Source: Actinomycetota bacterium
GTDB taxonomy: Bacteria > Actinomycetota > Actinomycetes > S36-B12
Assembly: GCA_009700485.1 (NCBI GenBank)
Contig: WLLZ01000112.1
Coordinates: forward strand, 1 to 5,651
DNA: 5,651 nucleotides
Reading direction: 5' to 3'
Shown: positions 1 through 5,651 of the stretch, piece after piece
Layout of the letters: each line of letters starts with the position of its first letter
Position numbering within the stretch: position 1 is the stretch's first letter
Notes under the pieces: model-generated
What the model was told of the DNA's origin: nothing
Seen by the model: the letters and a program-made list of their open reading frames with translations, nothing else
The model's database searches: none
Program-made: the position numbers and the translations under genes

Positions 1-796
1 GCCAATTAACCAATGGATCATGGAGCAACTGATCATGGTTGATGCATTGAAGCGGGCATCAGCAAAACGCATAACAGTGGTCATGCCGTTCTACGGCTAC
101 GCGCGCCAAGATAAGAAGCATCGCGGACGCGAGCCCATCTCGGCTAGGTTGATGGCGGATTTGTTCAAGGCTGCCGGCGCTGACCGTTTGATGACAGTTG
201 ACCTACACACTTCACAGATTCAAGGTTTCTTCGATGGTCCGGTTGACCACCTGTTTGCGCTCCCACTGCTGTCCGCGCATGTCTCAAGCAAAGCCGATCG
301 CTCGCGCATCACGGTTATCTCACCGGACGCCGGCCGGGTGCGGGTTGCTGAGCGCTGGACCGACGTACTCGGGGCACCCTTAGCGATCATCCATAAGCGG
401 CGCGACCCCGATGTGCCAAATCAGGTACGGGTTCTCGAGGTCGTTGGGGATGTTGAGGGTCGGGTTTGCGTCGTCGTTGACGACATGATCGACACCGGTG
501 GCACAATCGTGAAAGCGGCCGAGACGCTATTCGACAATGGTGCGGCAGATGTCATCGTGGCCGCCACCCACGGCATCTTGAGTGAACCGGCAGCTGAGCG
601 GCTCCAAAATTCGCGGATCTCCGAGGTTATCGTCACCGACACTTTGCCGATCGCCGAAGATCACCGATTCCCCAAGCTCACGGTGCTGTCGATCGCCCCG
701 ATTTTGGGGAAGGCGATAAACGAGGTTTTCACCGATGGTTCGGTCACCAGCATGTTCGAAGATACCGACACCTCGGCGGTCAACTCTTCGCACTGA
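1..796 (+). CDS. prs: Ribose-phosphate pyrophosphokinase (PRPP synthetase), 5'-truncated by window edge
   Basis: Makes PRPP from ribose 5-phosphate and ATP in the cytoplasm, feeding purine, pyrimidine, NAD, histidine and tryptophan synthesis. The frame is open to base 2, and the residues before the first in-window ATG (base 20) read PINQW, as inside normal Prs, so that ATG is internal. About 65-70 N-terminal residues are missing; 264 remain. Counting from base 2, the visible signatures are the ARQDKKHRGREPISARL stretch, the DLHTSQIQGFF ATP/metal segment (D67, H69), the catalytic flexible loop HKRRDPD (K132, R134) and the PRPP-binding loop DDMIDTGGT (bases 479-505). The C-terminus (SIAP, then EVF.DGSVTSMF) ends normally, with a short polar tail. 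This is class I Prs with no missing catalytic residue in the visible part. In actinobacteria glmU commonly lies upstream, but that is outside the window. No clear intrinsic terminator follows the stop. Confidence 0.97.
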   Translation, partial: PINQWIMEQLIMVDALKRASAKRITVVMPFYGYARQDKKHRGREPISARLMADLFKAAGADRLMTVDLHTSQIQGFFDGPVDHLFALPLLSAHVSSKADRSRITVISPDAGRVRVAERWTDVLGAPLAIIHKRRDPDVPNQVRVLEVVGDVEGRVCVVVDDMIDTGGTIVKAAETLFDNGAADVIVAATHGILSEPAAERLQNSRISEVIVTDTLPIAEDHRFPKLTVLSIAPILGKAINEVFTDGSVTSMFEDTDTSAVNSSH

Positions 797-877
797 GCCA
801 CCTTGGGGCAGCCACCGGGCGGGGGCATTAGGTCCGGAAATTGGGCACGGGATAGGCTTTGGCCACTCCTCGGCGAG

Positions 878-943
878 GGTGTGCCAGCTAGCTGGTCACC
901 GTGATCGACGCGGTCGGCGCCCAACGCGCTTCACCGAGGTGAC
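878..943 (+). promoter_or_regulatory. Possible structured leader of rplY with alternative base pairing
   Basis: The 167-base prs-rplY gap has no coding potential that I can support. Within it, GGTG (878-881) pairs with CACC (897-900) around the perfect palindrome CCAGCTAGCTGG (884-895). This gives a stem of about nine pairs, including one G-U pair and one bulged T, with loop CTAG. Downstream, TCAC (931-934) can pair with GTGA (939-942) around CGAG, eight bases before the SD. GTCACC (895-900) is also exactly complementary to GGTGAC (938-943), so a competing long-range fold is possible. No T-run follows either hairpin, so neither is a standard terminator. I saw no convincing -35/-10 pair. A ribosomal-protein leader is a plausible place for control, but function here is inference from short complementary segments. 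Confidence 0.3.
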
Positions 944-950
944 TTTCACT

Positions 951-956
951 AAGGAG
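951..956 (+). promoter_or_regulatory. Shine-Dalgarno site of rplY (decides the TTG start)
   Basis: AAGGAG lies seven bases before TTG 964. In this frame a stop codon sits at 940-942, and no ATG, GTG or other TTG lies between it and 964. TTG is therefore the only start that keeps the conserved L25 N-terminus. Confidence 0.85.
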
Positions 957-963
957 AAGTAAG

Positions 964-1548
964 TTGTCACAGGTAGCCATCACCGCTGAAGCCCGCTCCG
1001 AATTCGGTAAGGGCGCAGCCCGCAAACTCCGCCGCGAAGGCCGGATTCCCGCTGTTATTTACGGCAGTGGCACCGAACTTCTCCACATCACTTTGCCTGA
1101 GCATGAGCTCAACTTGGCTCTGCGTAAGCCGCGGGTGGTGCTCGCGGTCACCTTCGAAGGCTCGACCGTCATCACCAAGCCCCGCGATGTGCAGCGCGAT
1201 CCGGTCAAGCGGGTACTTGAGCACCTTGACCTCGTGATCATCTCGAAGCTCGAAGCCGCGACCCGTGGCGATATGGCCGATGCCATGAAGGTTGCTGAAG
1301 CGGCCGCCGTTGAAGCCGGCATTGACCCAGGCACGGTTGCTGCAGCGATGCAAGATGCCATCGCGCGCGGTGAAGACCCAATGGCAGCTGCACTGCACGC
1401 TGTTGCTGACGTCCGCGCGCAGGCCGAGGCTTACTCCGAAGTCAATACCGCACAAGCTGAGGTTGACGACGCCGCCGCGGCCGCCGGAGCAGCAGCAGCA
1501 GCTGCGGCCGCTCCTCCGAGTGCACCGGCCGAACCGGCTGCCGAGTAG
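964..1548 (+). CDS. rplY: Large-subunit ribosomal protein bL25 (CTC family) with an atypical C-terminal extension
   Basis: Binds 5S rRNA in the central protuberance of the 50S subunit. 194 residues from a TTG start. Residues 1-93 are a good L25 domain: EFGKGAARKLRREGRIPAVIYG (13-34, in pieces) is the RNA-binding N-terminal signature, then HITLP (41-45), and DVQRDP...LEHLDLVI (75-92) closes the beta-barrel. Actinobacterial L25 normally continues with a TL5/CTC beta domain beginning near RGEKVTVEVPV. Here nothing of it is visible. Residues 94-167 look like amphipathic helices broken at DPG (121-123) and EDP (137-139), and 168-194 form an alanine run followed by a Pro/Ala/Glu tail. After residue 94 I count 17 acidic and 5 basic residues, against a basic N-terminal half. 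Total length is close to the family's usual ~190-210, so the domain looks replaced rather than lost. The other two forward frames show no TL5-like sequence, so a simple frameshift does not explain it. The N-terminal assignment is firm; the role of the tail is unknown. Confidence 0.92.
   Translation: MSQVAITAEARSEFGKGAARKLRREGRIPAVIYGSGTELLHITLPEHELNLALRKPRVVLAVTFEGSTVITKPRDVQRDPVKRVLEHLDLVIISKLEAATRGDMADAMKVAEAAAVEAGIDPGTVAAAMQDAIARGEDPMAAALHAVADVRAQAEAYSEVNTAQAEVDDAAAAAGAAAAAAAAPPSAPAEPAAE
1488..1502 (+). repeat. Short AGC triplet tract (five units) in the rplY alanine run
   Basis: Five AGC units, read in frame mostly as GCA alanine codons, lie inside the alanine-coding run near the 3' end of rplY. 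Identical GCGGCCGC octamers stand on either side (1477-1484 and 1504-1511). Slippage would add or remove whole alanines without changing frame. It is too short to be more than a candidate variable site. Confidence 0.6.
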
Positions 1549-1572
1549 TTCACTTACTGAGACGGAAATCCC

Positions 1573-2166
1573 ATGACCTGGCTCATTGTGGGCCTGGGCA
1601 ATCCTGGTCCGGACTACGCGGCGACCCGGCATAACGTCGGGTACCTCGCGGTGGCCGAACTTGCTGGTCGGATGGGCGGGCGGTTGGCCAAGCACAAACG
1701 CGCCAACGCCCTGGTACTCGAGGGTCGCCTTGGGGTGCCAGGTAATTCGGTAAATGTGGTGCTCGTTCAGCCACTGACTTTCATGAACGAGTCGGGTGGG
1801 CCGGTGAAAGCGTTGATGCAGTTTTATGACGTTGCTGAGGATAATTTGATCGTGCTCCACGATGAACTTGATATTGCGTTCGGCAGTATTCGGGCGAAGT
1901 TTGGTGGTGGCGATAACGGCCATAATGGTTTGAAAAGTATCCGTAAAGCGTTGGGGTCCGGCGAGTATTTTCGAGTGCGCCTTGGGATCGGCCGCCCGGT
2001 CGGGGCGCAGGATCCAGCCGACTTTGTCCTCAAACCATTTGCTTCTGCGCAGCGTGCAGAGGCTGGGGTGATGGTGGCCCGAGGGGTAGATGCTGTCGAA
2101 TCTTTAGTTTTCGACGGGCTCGAGCGCACCCAGAATATTTTCAACGGTGATGGTGAGGCGGGGTAG
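1573..2166 (+). CDS. pth: Peptidyl-tRNA hydrolase
   Basis: Cleaves the ester bond of peptidyl-tRNAs that drop off ribosomes, recycling tRNA in the cytoplasm. 197 residues, a normal bacterial Pth length. The expected active-site residues are all present: N10 in GLGNPG, H20 in the TRHNVG motif (catalytic base), N72 in TFMNESG, D97 in HDELD, and N118 in the GGGDNGHNGL loop. The GSGEYFRVRLGIGRP and DFVLKPF segments that follow are also typical of the family. The ATG at 1573 lies 24 bases after the rplY stop, with only a weak GGA (1564-1566) as ribosome binding site, so translation may depend partly on ribosomes arriving from rplY. The protein begins at exactly the point where family members begin. 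The adjacency to rplY is widely conserved in bacteria and places the gene among translation functions. Confidence 0.97.
   Translation: MTWLIVGLGNPGPDYAATRHNVGYLAVAELAGRMGGRLAKHKRANALVLEGRLGVPGNSVNVVLVQPLTFMNESGGPVKALMQFYDVAEDNLIVLHDELDIAFGSIRAKFGGGDNGHNGLKSIRKALGSGEYFRVRLGIGRPVGAQDPADFVLKPFASAQRAEAGVMVARGVDAVESLVFDGLERTQNIFNGDGEAG
2152..2158 (+). promoter_or_regulatory. Shine-Dalgarno site of cysQ, inside the 3' end of pth
   Basis: GGTGAGG lies eight bases before GTG 2167, favouring that start over ATG 2173, for which this site would be 14 bases away. The GGGG at 2160-2163 would be correctly spaced for ATG 2173, so the choice is not absolute. The two starts differ by two residues. Confidence 0.55.
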
Positions 2167-2985
2167 GTGCACATGCTCAGTGATGCTGAACTATCTCGAG
2201 CCATTGCGGCGCAAGCCGGGCAGGCCTTACTTAACTTGCGCTCGGCATTCGGCGAGCTCGACCCCGCCGACAAAGATCGGGCCAATGAATTACGAAAGTC
2301 AGGTGATCGCACCGCGCATGTTTTGATCGCTGAACTATTGGCTGAGCACCGACCACATGATGCTTTGCTGAGCGAAGAAGGTGCCGATGATGCTCGACGG
2401 CTTTCGGCCGAACGGGTTTGGATCGTTGACCCCCTTGACGGTACTTGGGAGTTTGGCCAAGGGCGTGGGGATTTCGCGGTCCACATCGCACTGTGGCAGC
2501 CGGCAACGATGTCCCTGGCGGCTTGCACGGTTGACCTGCCGGCGCAGGGGATGTCTCGTTCGATGCTAGATGAGGTTGGCGCCCCTGCGGATTTACCAGC
2601 CAATCGCCCTATCCGAATAGTGGCATCGCGCTCCCGTCCACCAGCCACTTTGCCGAAGGCGGTCGAACTCCTTGGTAAGAAATTGGCGGCGGCTGGGTTA
2701 AGTGAACACGGGGTTGAAATTGTAGATGTCGGGTCAGTGGGTGCGAAAGTCAATGAAATGTTGTGCGGCCGAGCTGAGGCTTATGTGCACGACACCGGCT
2801 TCTACGAGTGGGATGTGGCAGCTCCGTACGGGGTGGCGACGCACTATGGCTATATCGCCAGCCACATTGACGGCTCACCGGTGACGTTCAATCACCTGCC
2901 GCCTTATGTAACCGACCTCACCGTTGCGCATCCACAGCTAGCGGAGTTACTGCGCGAGTGCCTTGCGGAGGCGGCGCACCAGTGA
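2167..2985 (+). CDS. cysQ: CysQ-type 3'(2'),5'-bisphosphate nucleotidase, inositol monophosphatase superfamily
   Basis: Expected to remove the 3' phosphate from 3'-phosphoadenosine 5'-phosphate, giving AMP. This clears an inhibitory by-product of sulfate assimilation and sulfotransfer, and some family members also cleave inositol phosphates. 272 residues from GTG. Superfamily metal-site motifs are visible: GD at 46-47, the acidic pair in LLSEEG (E70, E71), WIVDPLDGTWEF (D88, D91) and YEWDVAAP near the C-terminus (D216). The segments DRTAHVLIAELL, DFAVHIALW, VGSVGAK and the DGSP...N.L.PY end resemble mycobacterial CysQ in order and wording, which favours PAP phosphatase over a plain inositol phosphatase. 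Substrate specificity cannot be proved from sequence. GTG 2167 follows the pth stop directly and the 3' end overlaps mfd, so translational coupling on both sides is likely. No signal peptide or membrane segment is visible, so it should be cytoplasmic. Confidence 0.88.
   Translation: MHMLSDAELSRAIAAQAGQALLNLRSAFGELDPADKDRANELRKSGDRTAHVLIAELLAEHRPHDALLSEEGADDARRLSAERVWIVDPLDGTWEFGQGRGDFAVHIALWQPATMSLAACTVDLPAQGMSRSMLDEVGAPADLPANRPIRIVASRSRPPATLPKAVELLGKKLAAAGLSEHGVEIVDVGSVGAKVNEMLCGRAEAYVHDTGFYEWDVAAPYGVATHYGYIASHIDGSPVTFNHLPPYVTDLTVAHPQLAELLRECLAEAAHQ
2967..2971 (+). promoter_or_regulatory. Shine-Dalgarno site of mfd, inside the 3' end of cysQ
   Basis: GGAGG lies ten bases before GTG 2982. 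It supports this GTG as the mfd start and the GTGA overlap with the cysQ stop. Confidence 0.65.
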
Positions 2986-5651
2986 GCCTGACGGGTCTCC
3001 TTAAGGCGGTCGCTAATCAACCGGAGTTTATTCGACTTGCCGAATCACGGGTGGCAACAGCGGTTGCGCCCACCTCCTTGGCGCCGGTGATCTTGGCTCA
3101 ACTTTGTGCTCCGGCTCCCATCGGAGCGAGCCGGCGACTGTTAGTGGTTACCGCCACCGGTCGCGAAGCCGATGATTTAGCTGACGTGCTGCGCGCGCTA
3201 GTGCCTGAGCGCGAGGTTGCGGTTTTCCCCTCCTGGGAGACATTGCCCCATGAGCGCCTATCACCATCTTTGGACACCGTCGGGCGTCGAGTTGCTATCT
3301 TGCGCCGGCTAGCACATGCAGATGCTGCGGATGCATTAATCCCGCCGATTGATGTTTTGATTGCTTCGATACGCGCGGTGCTGCAACCGATGGCAGCCGG
3401 TCTTGGCGATGTTGAACCGGTGCGGATAACCCACGGGATGACTGTTGACCTAATTGGTTTAGTTGAGCGATTGGTCGAGCTCGGGTATGAGCGAAATGAC
3501 TTAGTAGAACGGCGCGGTCAGTTCGCGGTTAGAGGTGGGATCCTCGACGTCTTCTCCCCACCCGATGAGCACCCATTACGGGTTGAATTCTGGGGGGATG
3601 TAGTTGAAGAGATTCGGACTTTTTCGGTAGCTGACCAAAGGTCCCTTGAGCTTGCCCACCACGGATTATTCGCGCCACCGGTTCGTGAGTTGCTGCTCAC
3701 AGCAAAGGTGCGCGAGCGGGCTAGGTTACTTGCATCCTCGGCCCCTGAAATCGCGGATGTAGCAGCTCGAATAGCCGAGGGGCTACATGTTGAAGGTATG
3801 GAGACACTTATCCCGGTATTGGTCGACGGCATGGTCTCGCTACCCGAACTCATCGACCCATCTTCAACTTTGGTGCTGATCGAGCCAGAGCGCCTTCGCA
3901 CTCGAGCCCATGATCTAGAGCGCACCGCGGCGGAGTTCTTGGCGGCCTCCTGGCACAACGCCGCGGTCGGAAACCAAACGCCGATAGATCTAGCCGGGGC
4001 TTCATATTTATCAGTTGCTGAAATTTTGGACTTGACCGATGCCCGCTCCATGCCTCGGATATTGATCACCCCGCTGGCCAGTGATGTTGAACTATTAGAT
4101 GCACGTGATGATGAAGTCATTGATTTTGGTGCCACGGCAGCTCACGAGTATCGCGGTGATGCCGGGTTGGCTTTTACCGACATTGCCAAGTGGGCGAAGG
4201 CAAGCTGGCGGGTGGTGCTAGCGAGCGAGGGCCACGGTTCTGCAGAGCGATTTGTCGAAACCTTGTCGGGTGAAGATATCCCGGCTCGCTTGGTTGACTC
4301 GTTAGACGATGATCCGCAGGCTGGCGTGGTGAGTGTGACAACGGCGAGTATGGCGCACGGATTCATCCTTGCTGGGTGTGAACTAGCGGTGCTGACCGAG
4401 ACCGACATCGTGGGGCAGCGGTCGTCGACCAAAGATATGCGACGGATGCCATCGAGCCGGCGACGCACGATTGATCCGCTAACCCTCGCCAAAGGTGATT
4501 TTGTCGTTCATGAGCAGCACGGGGTTGGCCGTTACGTTGAGATGGCAAAGCGCGAAGTTGGTGGTGCAGCACGTGAGTACTTGGTGGTCGAGTACGCACC
4601 TAGTAAGCGCGGGCAACCGGCGGACCGGCTCTATGTGCCGACCGACCAACTTGATTTGGTTACCCGCTATATAGGTGGCGAATCACCCAGTGTGCACCGC
4701 CTGGGCGGCGCGGATTGGGAGAAATCGAAAGGGCGTGCCCGCAAAGCTGTTAAGCAGATCGCCGGTGAATTGATCAAGCTTTACGCTGCTCGTCAGGCCA
4801 CCAAGGGCCATGCATTTGGGCCAGATACGCCTTGGCAGCGAGAACTTGAGGATGCGTTCGCATATGTGGAGACTCCAGACCAACTTTCGTGCATTGACGA
4901 AGTCAAAGTTGATATGCAGCGCGAAATTCCGATGGATCGGCTTATTTGCGGTGACGTTGGTTACGGCAAAACTGAGATAGCCGTACGTGCTGCATTCAAG
5001 GCGGTGCAAGATGGTAAACAGGTTGCCGTTTTGGTCCCGACTACTTTGTTGGTGCAACAGCATCTTTCGACATTCGCGGAGCGCTACGCCCCATTCCCGC
5101 TCAAGGTTGCCGGGCTCTCGCGGTTCAACACCGACAAAGAAGCCCGCGAGGTGGTGGCAGGTTTGGGTGATGGCACCGTCGACGTGGTAATCGGCACCCA
5201 CCGGATGCTCACGGCGAATGTGCGCTTCAAGGATCTGGGTTTGGTAATTCTTGATGAAGAGCAGCGATTCGGCGTGGAGCACAAGGAGCACTTGAAGGCG
5301 CTTCGGACCAACGTGGATGTGCTGGCGATGTCTGCTACGCCGATCCCGCGGACCCTCGAAATGGCGGTGACGGGTATCCGCGAAATGTCGGTGATACAAA
5401 CACCGCCAGAAGAACGACTCCCGGTGCTGACTTTCGTTGGTCCATATGACGATAAACAGATCTCTGCGGCAATTAGACGTGAGCTACTTCGCGAGGGTCA
5501 GATTTTCTTTGTCCATAACCGGGTTGAATCAATCGAGAAAGTTGCGGCTCGATTACGTGATTTAGTTCCTGAGGCACGCTTTGCAACGGCCCACGGTCAG
5601 ATGAATGAGTCCACGCTTGAAGAAGTCATCGTGGATTTCTGGGACGGGCAA
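2982..5651 (+). CDS. mfd: Transcription-repair coupling factor Mfd, 3'-truncated by window edge
   Basis: DNA translocase that pushes RNA polymerase off lesions and recruits UvrA for nucleotide excision repair. I translated the frame from GTG 2982 to the window end and found no stop or frameshift: 890 residues of a usual ~1150-1200. In order: the UvrB-like N-terminal module, with FPSWETLPHERLSP (82-95) and RGGILDVFSPP (184-194); a weakly conserved middle region; the RNA-polymerase-interacting CarD-like domain from KGDFVVHEQHGVGRY (504-518) to about 575; then the RecG-like translocase with Walker A GDVGYGKT (657-664), PTTLLVQQH, GTHRML, the DEEQ box (758-761), SATPIPRTL (784-792), and motif IV (VHNRVES) with AHGQM near the edge. 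The rest of the second motor lobe and the autoinhibitory C-terminal domain lie outside. It overlaps cysQ by four bases (GTGA), so the pair should be coupled. About 13 TTA leucine codons are present, more than in prs or rplY. The protein looks ordinary and functional. Confidence 0.97.
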   Translation, partial: MSLTGLLKAVANQPEFIRLAESRVATAVAPTSLAPVILAQLCAPAPIGASRRLLVVTATGREADDLADVLRALVPEREVAVFPSWETLPHERLSPSLDTVGRRVAILRRLAHADAADALIPPIDVLIASIRAVLQPMAAGLGDVEPVRITHGMTVDLIGLVERLVELGYERNDLVERRGQFAVRGGILDVFSPPDEHPLRVEFWGDVVEEIRTFSVADQRSLELAHHGLFAPPVRELLLTAKVRERARLLASSAPEIADVAARIAEGLHVEGMETLIPVLVDGMVSLPELIDPSSTLVLIEPERLRTRAHDLERTAAEFLAASWHNAAVGNQTPIDLAGASYLSVAEILDLTDARSMPRILITPLASDVELLDARDDEVIDFGATAAHEYRGDAGLAFTDIAKWAKASWRVVLASEGHGSAERFVETLSGEDIPARLVDSLDDDPQAGVVSVTTASMAHGFILAGCELAVLTETDIVGQRSSTKDMRRMPSSRRRTIDPLTLAKGDFVVHEQHGVGRYVEMAKREVGGAAREYLVVEYAPSKRGQPADRLYVPTDQLDLVTRYIGGESPSVHRLGGADWEKSKGRARKAVKQIAGELIKLYAARQATKGHAFGPDTPWQRELEDAFAYVETPDQLSCIDEVKVDMQREIPMDRLICGDVGYGKTEIAVRAAFKAVQDGKQVAVLVPTTLLVQQHLSTFAERYAPFPLKVAGLSRFNTDKEAREVVAGLGDGTVDVVIGTHRMLTANVRFKDLGLVILDEEQRFGVEHKEHLKALRTNVDVLAMSATPIPRTLEMAVTGIREMSVIQTPPEERLPVLTFVGPYDDKQISAAIRRELLREGQIFFVHNRVESIEKVAARLRDLVPEARFATAHGQMNESTLEEVIVDFWDGQ

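Noticed and set aside
20..22. ATG at base 20 as the start of prs
   Set aside because: The upstream codons in the same frame already match internal Prs sequence and stay open to the window edge, and the protein would lack about 70 essential N-terminal residues.
797..825. Terminator after prs
   Set aside because: The GC-rich stretch contains a repeated GCCACC but no stable hairpin followed by a T-run.
853..858. TAGGCT as a -10 promoter hexamer for rplY
   Set aside because: It fits TAnnnT, but no acceptable -35 element sits 16-19 bases upstream; the best candidate, TTAGGT at 828-833, is a poor match.
1243..1548. Frameshift as the cause of the odd rplY C-terminus
   Set aside because: The other two forward frames over this stretch do not encode a TL5-like beta domain, and the frame used ends with a sensible stop 24 bases before pth.
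967..1923. A 318-residue open frame on the - strand across rplY and pth
   Set aside because: It lies wholly antisense to two well-identified genes, has no recognisable domain and low-complexity Cys/Gly/Arg stretches where it mirrors the alanine run. It is best explained by codon bias of the + strand genes.
2173..2175. ATG at 2173 as the cysQ start
   Set aside because: Possible, but the stronger GGTGAGG site is correctly spaced for GTG 2167; the two versions differ by only two residues.
1824..2753. A 309-residue open frame on the - strand across pth and cysQ
   Set aside because: Serine/proline/arginine-rich composition typical of an antisense shadow, with no family resemblance; both + strand genes are intact here.
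3518..5399. Several - strand open frames opposite mfd (for example 3518-4135 and 4683-5399)
   Set aside because: They are antisense to a continuous, motif-complete mfd frame and show no protein family features.

Overview
This window is a conserved housekeeping segment from an actinobacterium (Actinomycetota). All genes are on the + strand, in the order prs (5' end outside the window), rplY, pth, a CysQ-type phosphatase and mfd (3' end outside the window). The prs-rplY-pth-...-mfd order is a known actinobacterial arrangement. The proteins also carry actinobacterial wording: the GYGKT form of the Mfd Walker A, the GGGDNGHNG loop of Pth, and a phosphatase that resembles mycobacterial CysQ along its length. 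Base composition looks moderate, roughly 55-60 % GC by eye. Leucine TTA codons are common (about 13 in mfd and 5 in cysQ), which argues against a very GC-rich Streptomyces-like genome. I cannot name a genus.

Layout. Bases 1-796 hold the last 264 residues of ribose-phosphate pyrophosphokinase. Bases 797-963 are a 167-base non-coding leader with several short complementary segments and a strong Shine-Dalgarno (SD) site just before the TTG start of rplY (964-1548). After 24 bases comes pth (1573-2166). The phosphatase (2167-2985) begins on the base after the pth stop codon. mfd starts at GTG 2982, overlaps the phosphatase stop by four bases, and stays open to the window end, giving 890 residues of about 1150-1200.

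How the genes fit together. rplY, pth, cysQ and mfd are packed as one probable transcription unit, with a possible own start or control point in the prs-rplY gap. The products serve nucleotide precursor supply (Prs), the ribosome (bL25), recycling of peptidyl-tRNA (Pth), removal of 3'-phosphoadenosine 5'-phosphate (CysQ) and transcription-coupled repair (Mfd).

No mobile element, CRISPR array, RNA gene, toxin-antitoxin pair or defence system is visible. The one real oddity is bL25. Its N-terminal 5S-rRNA-binding domain is normal, but the usual C-terminal beta domain of actinobacterial CTC/TL5-type L25 is absent. In its place is an alanine-rich, acidic, probably helical extension of about 100 residues. 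The leader of that gene is the second item worth a look.
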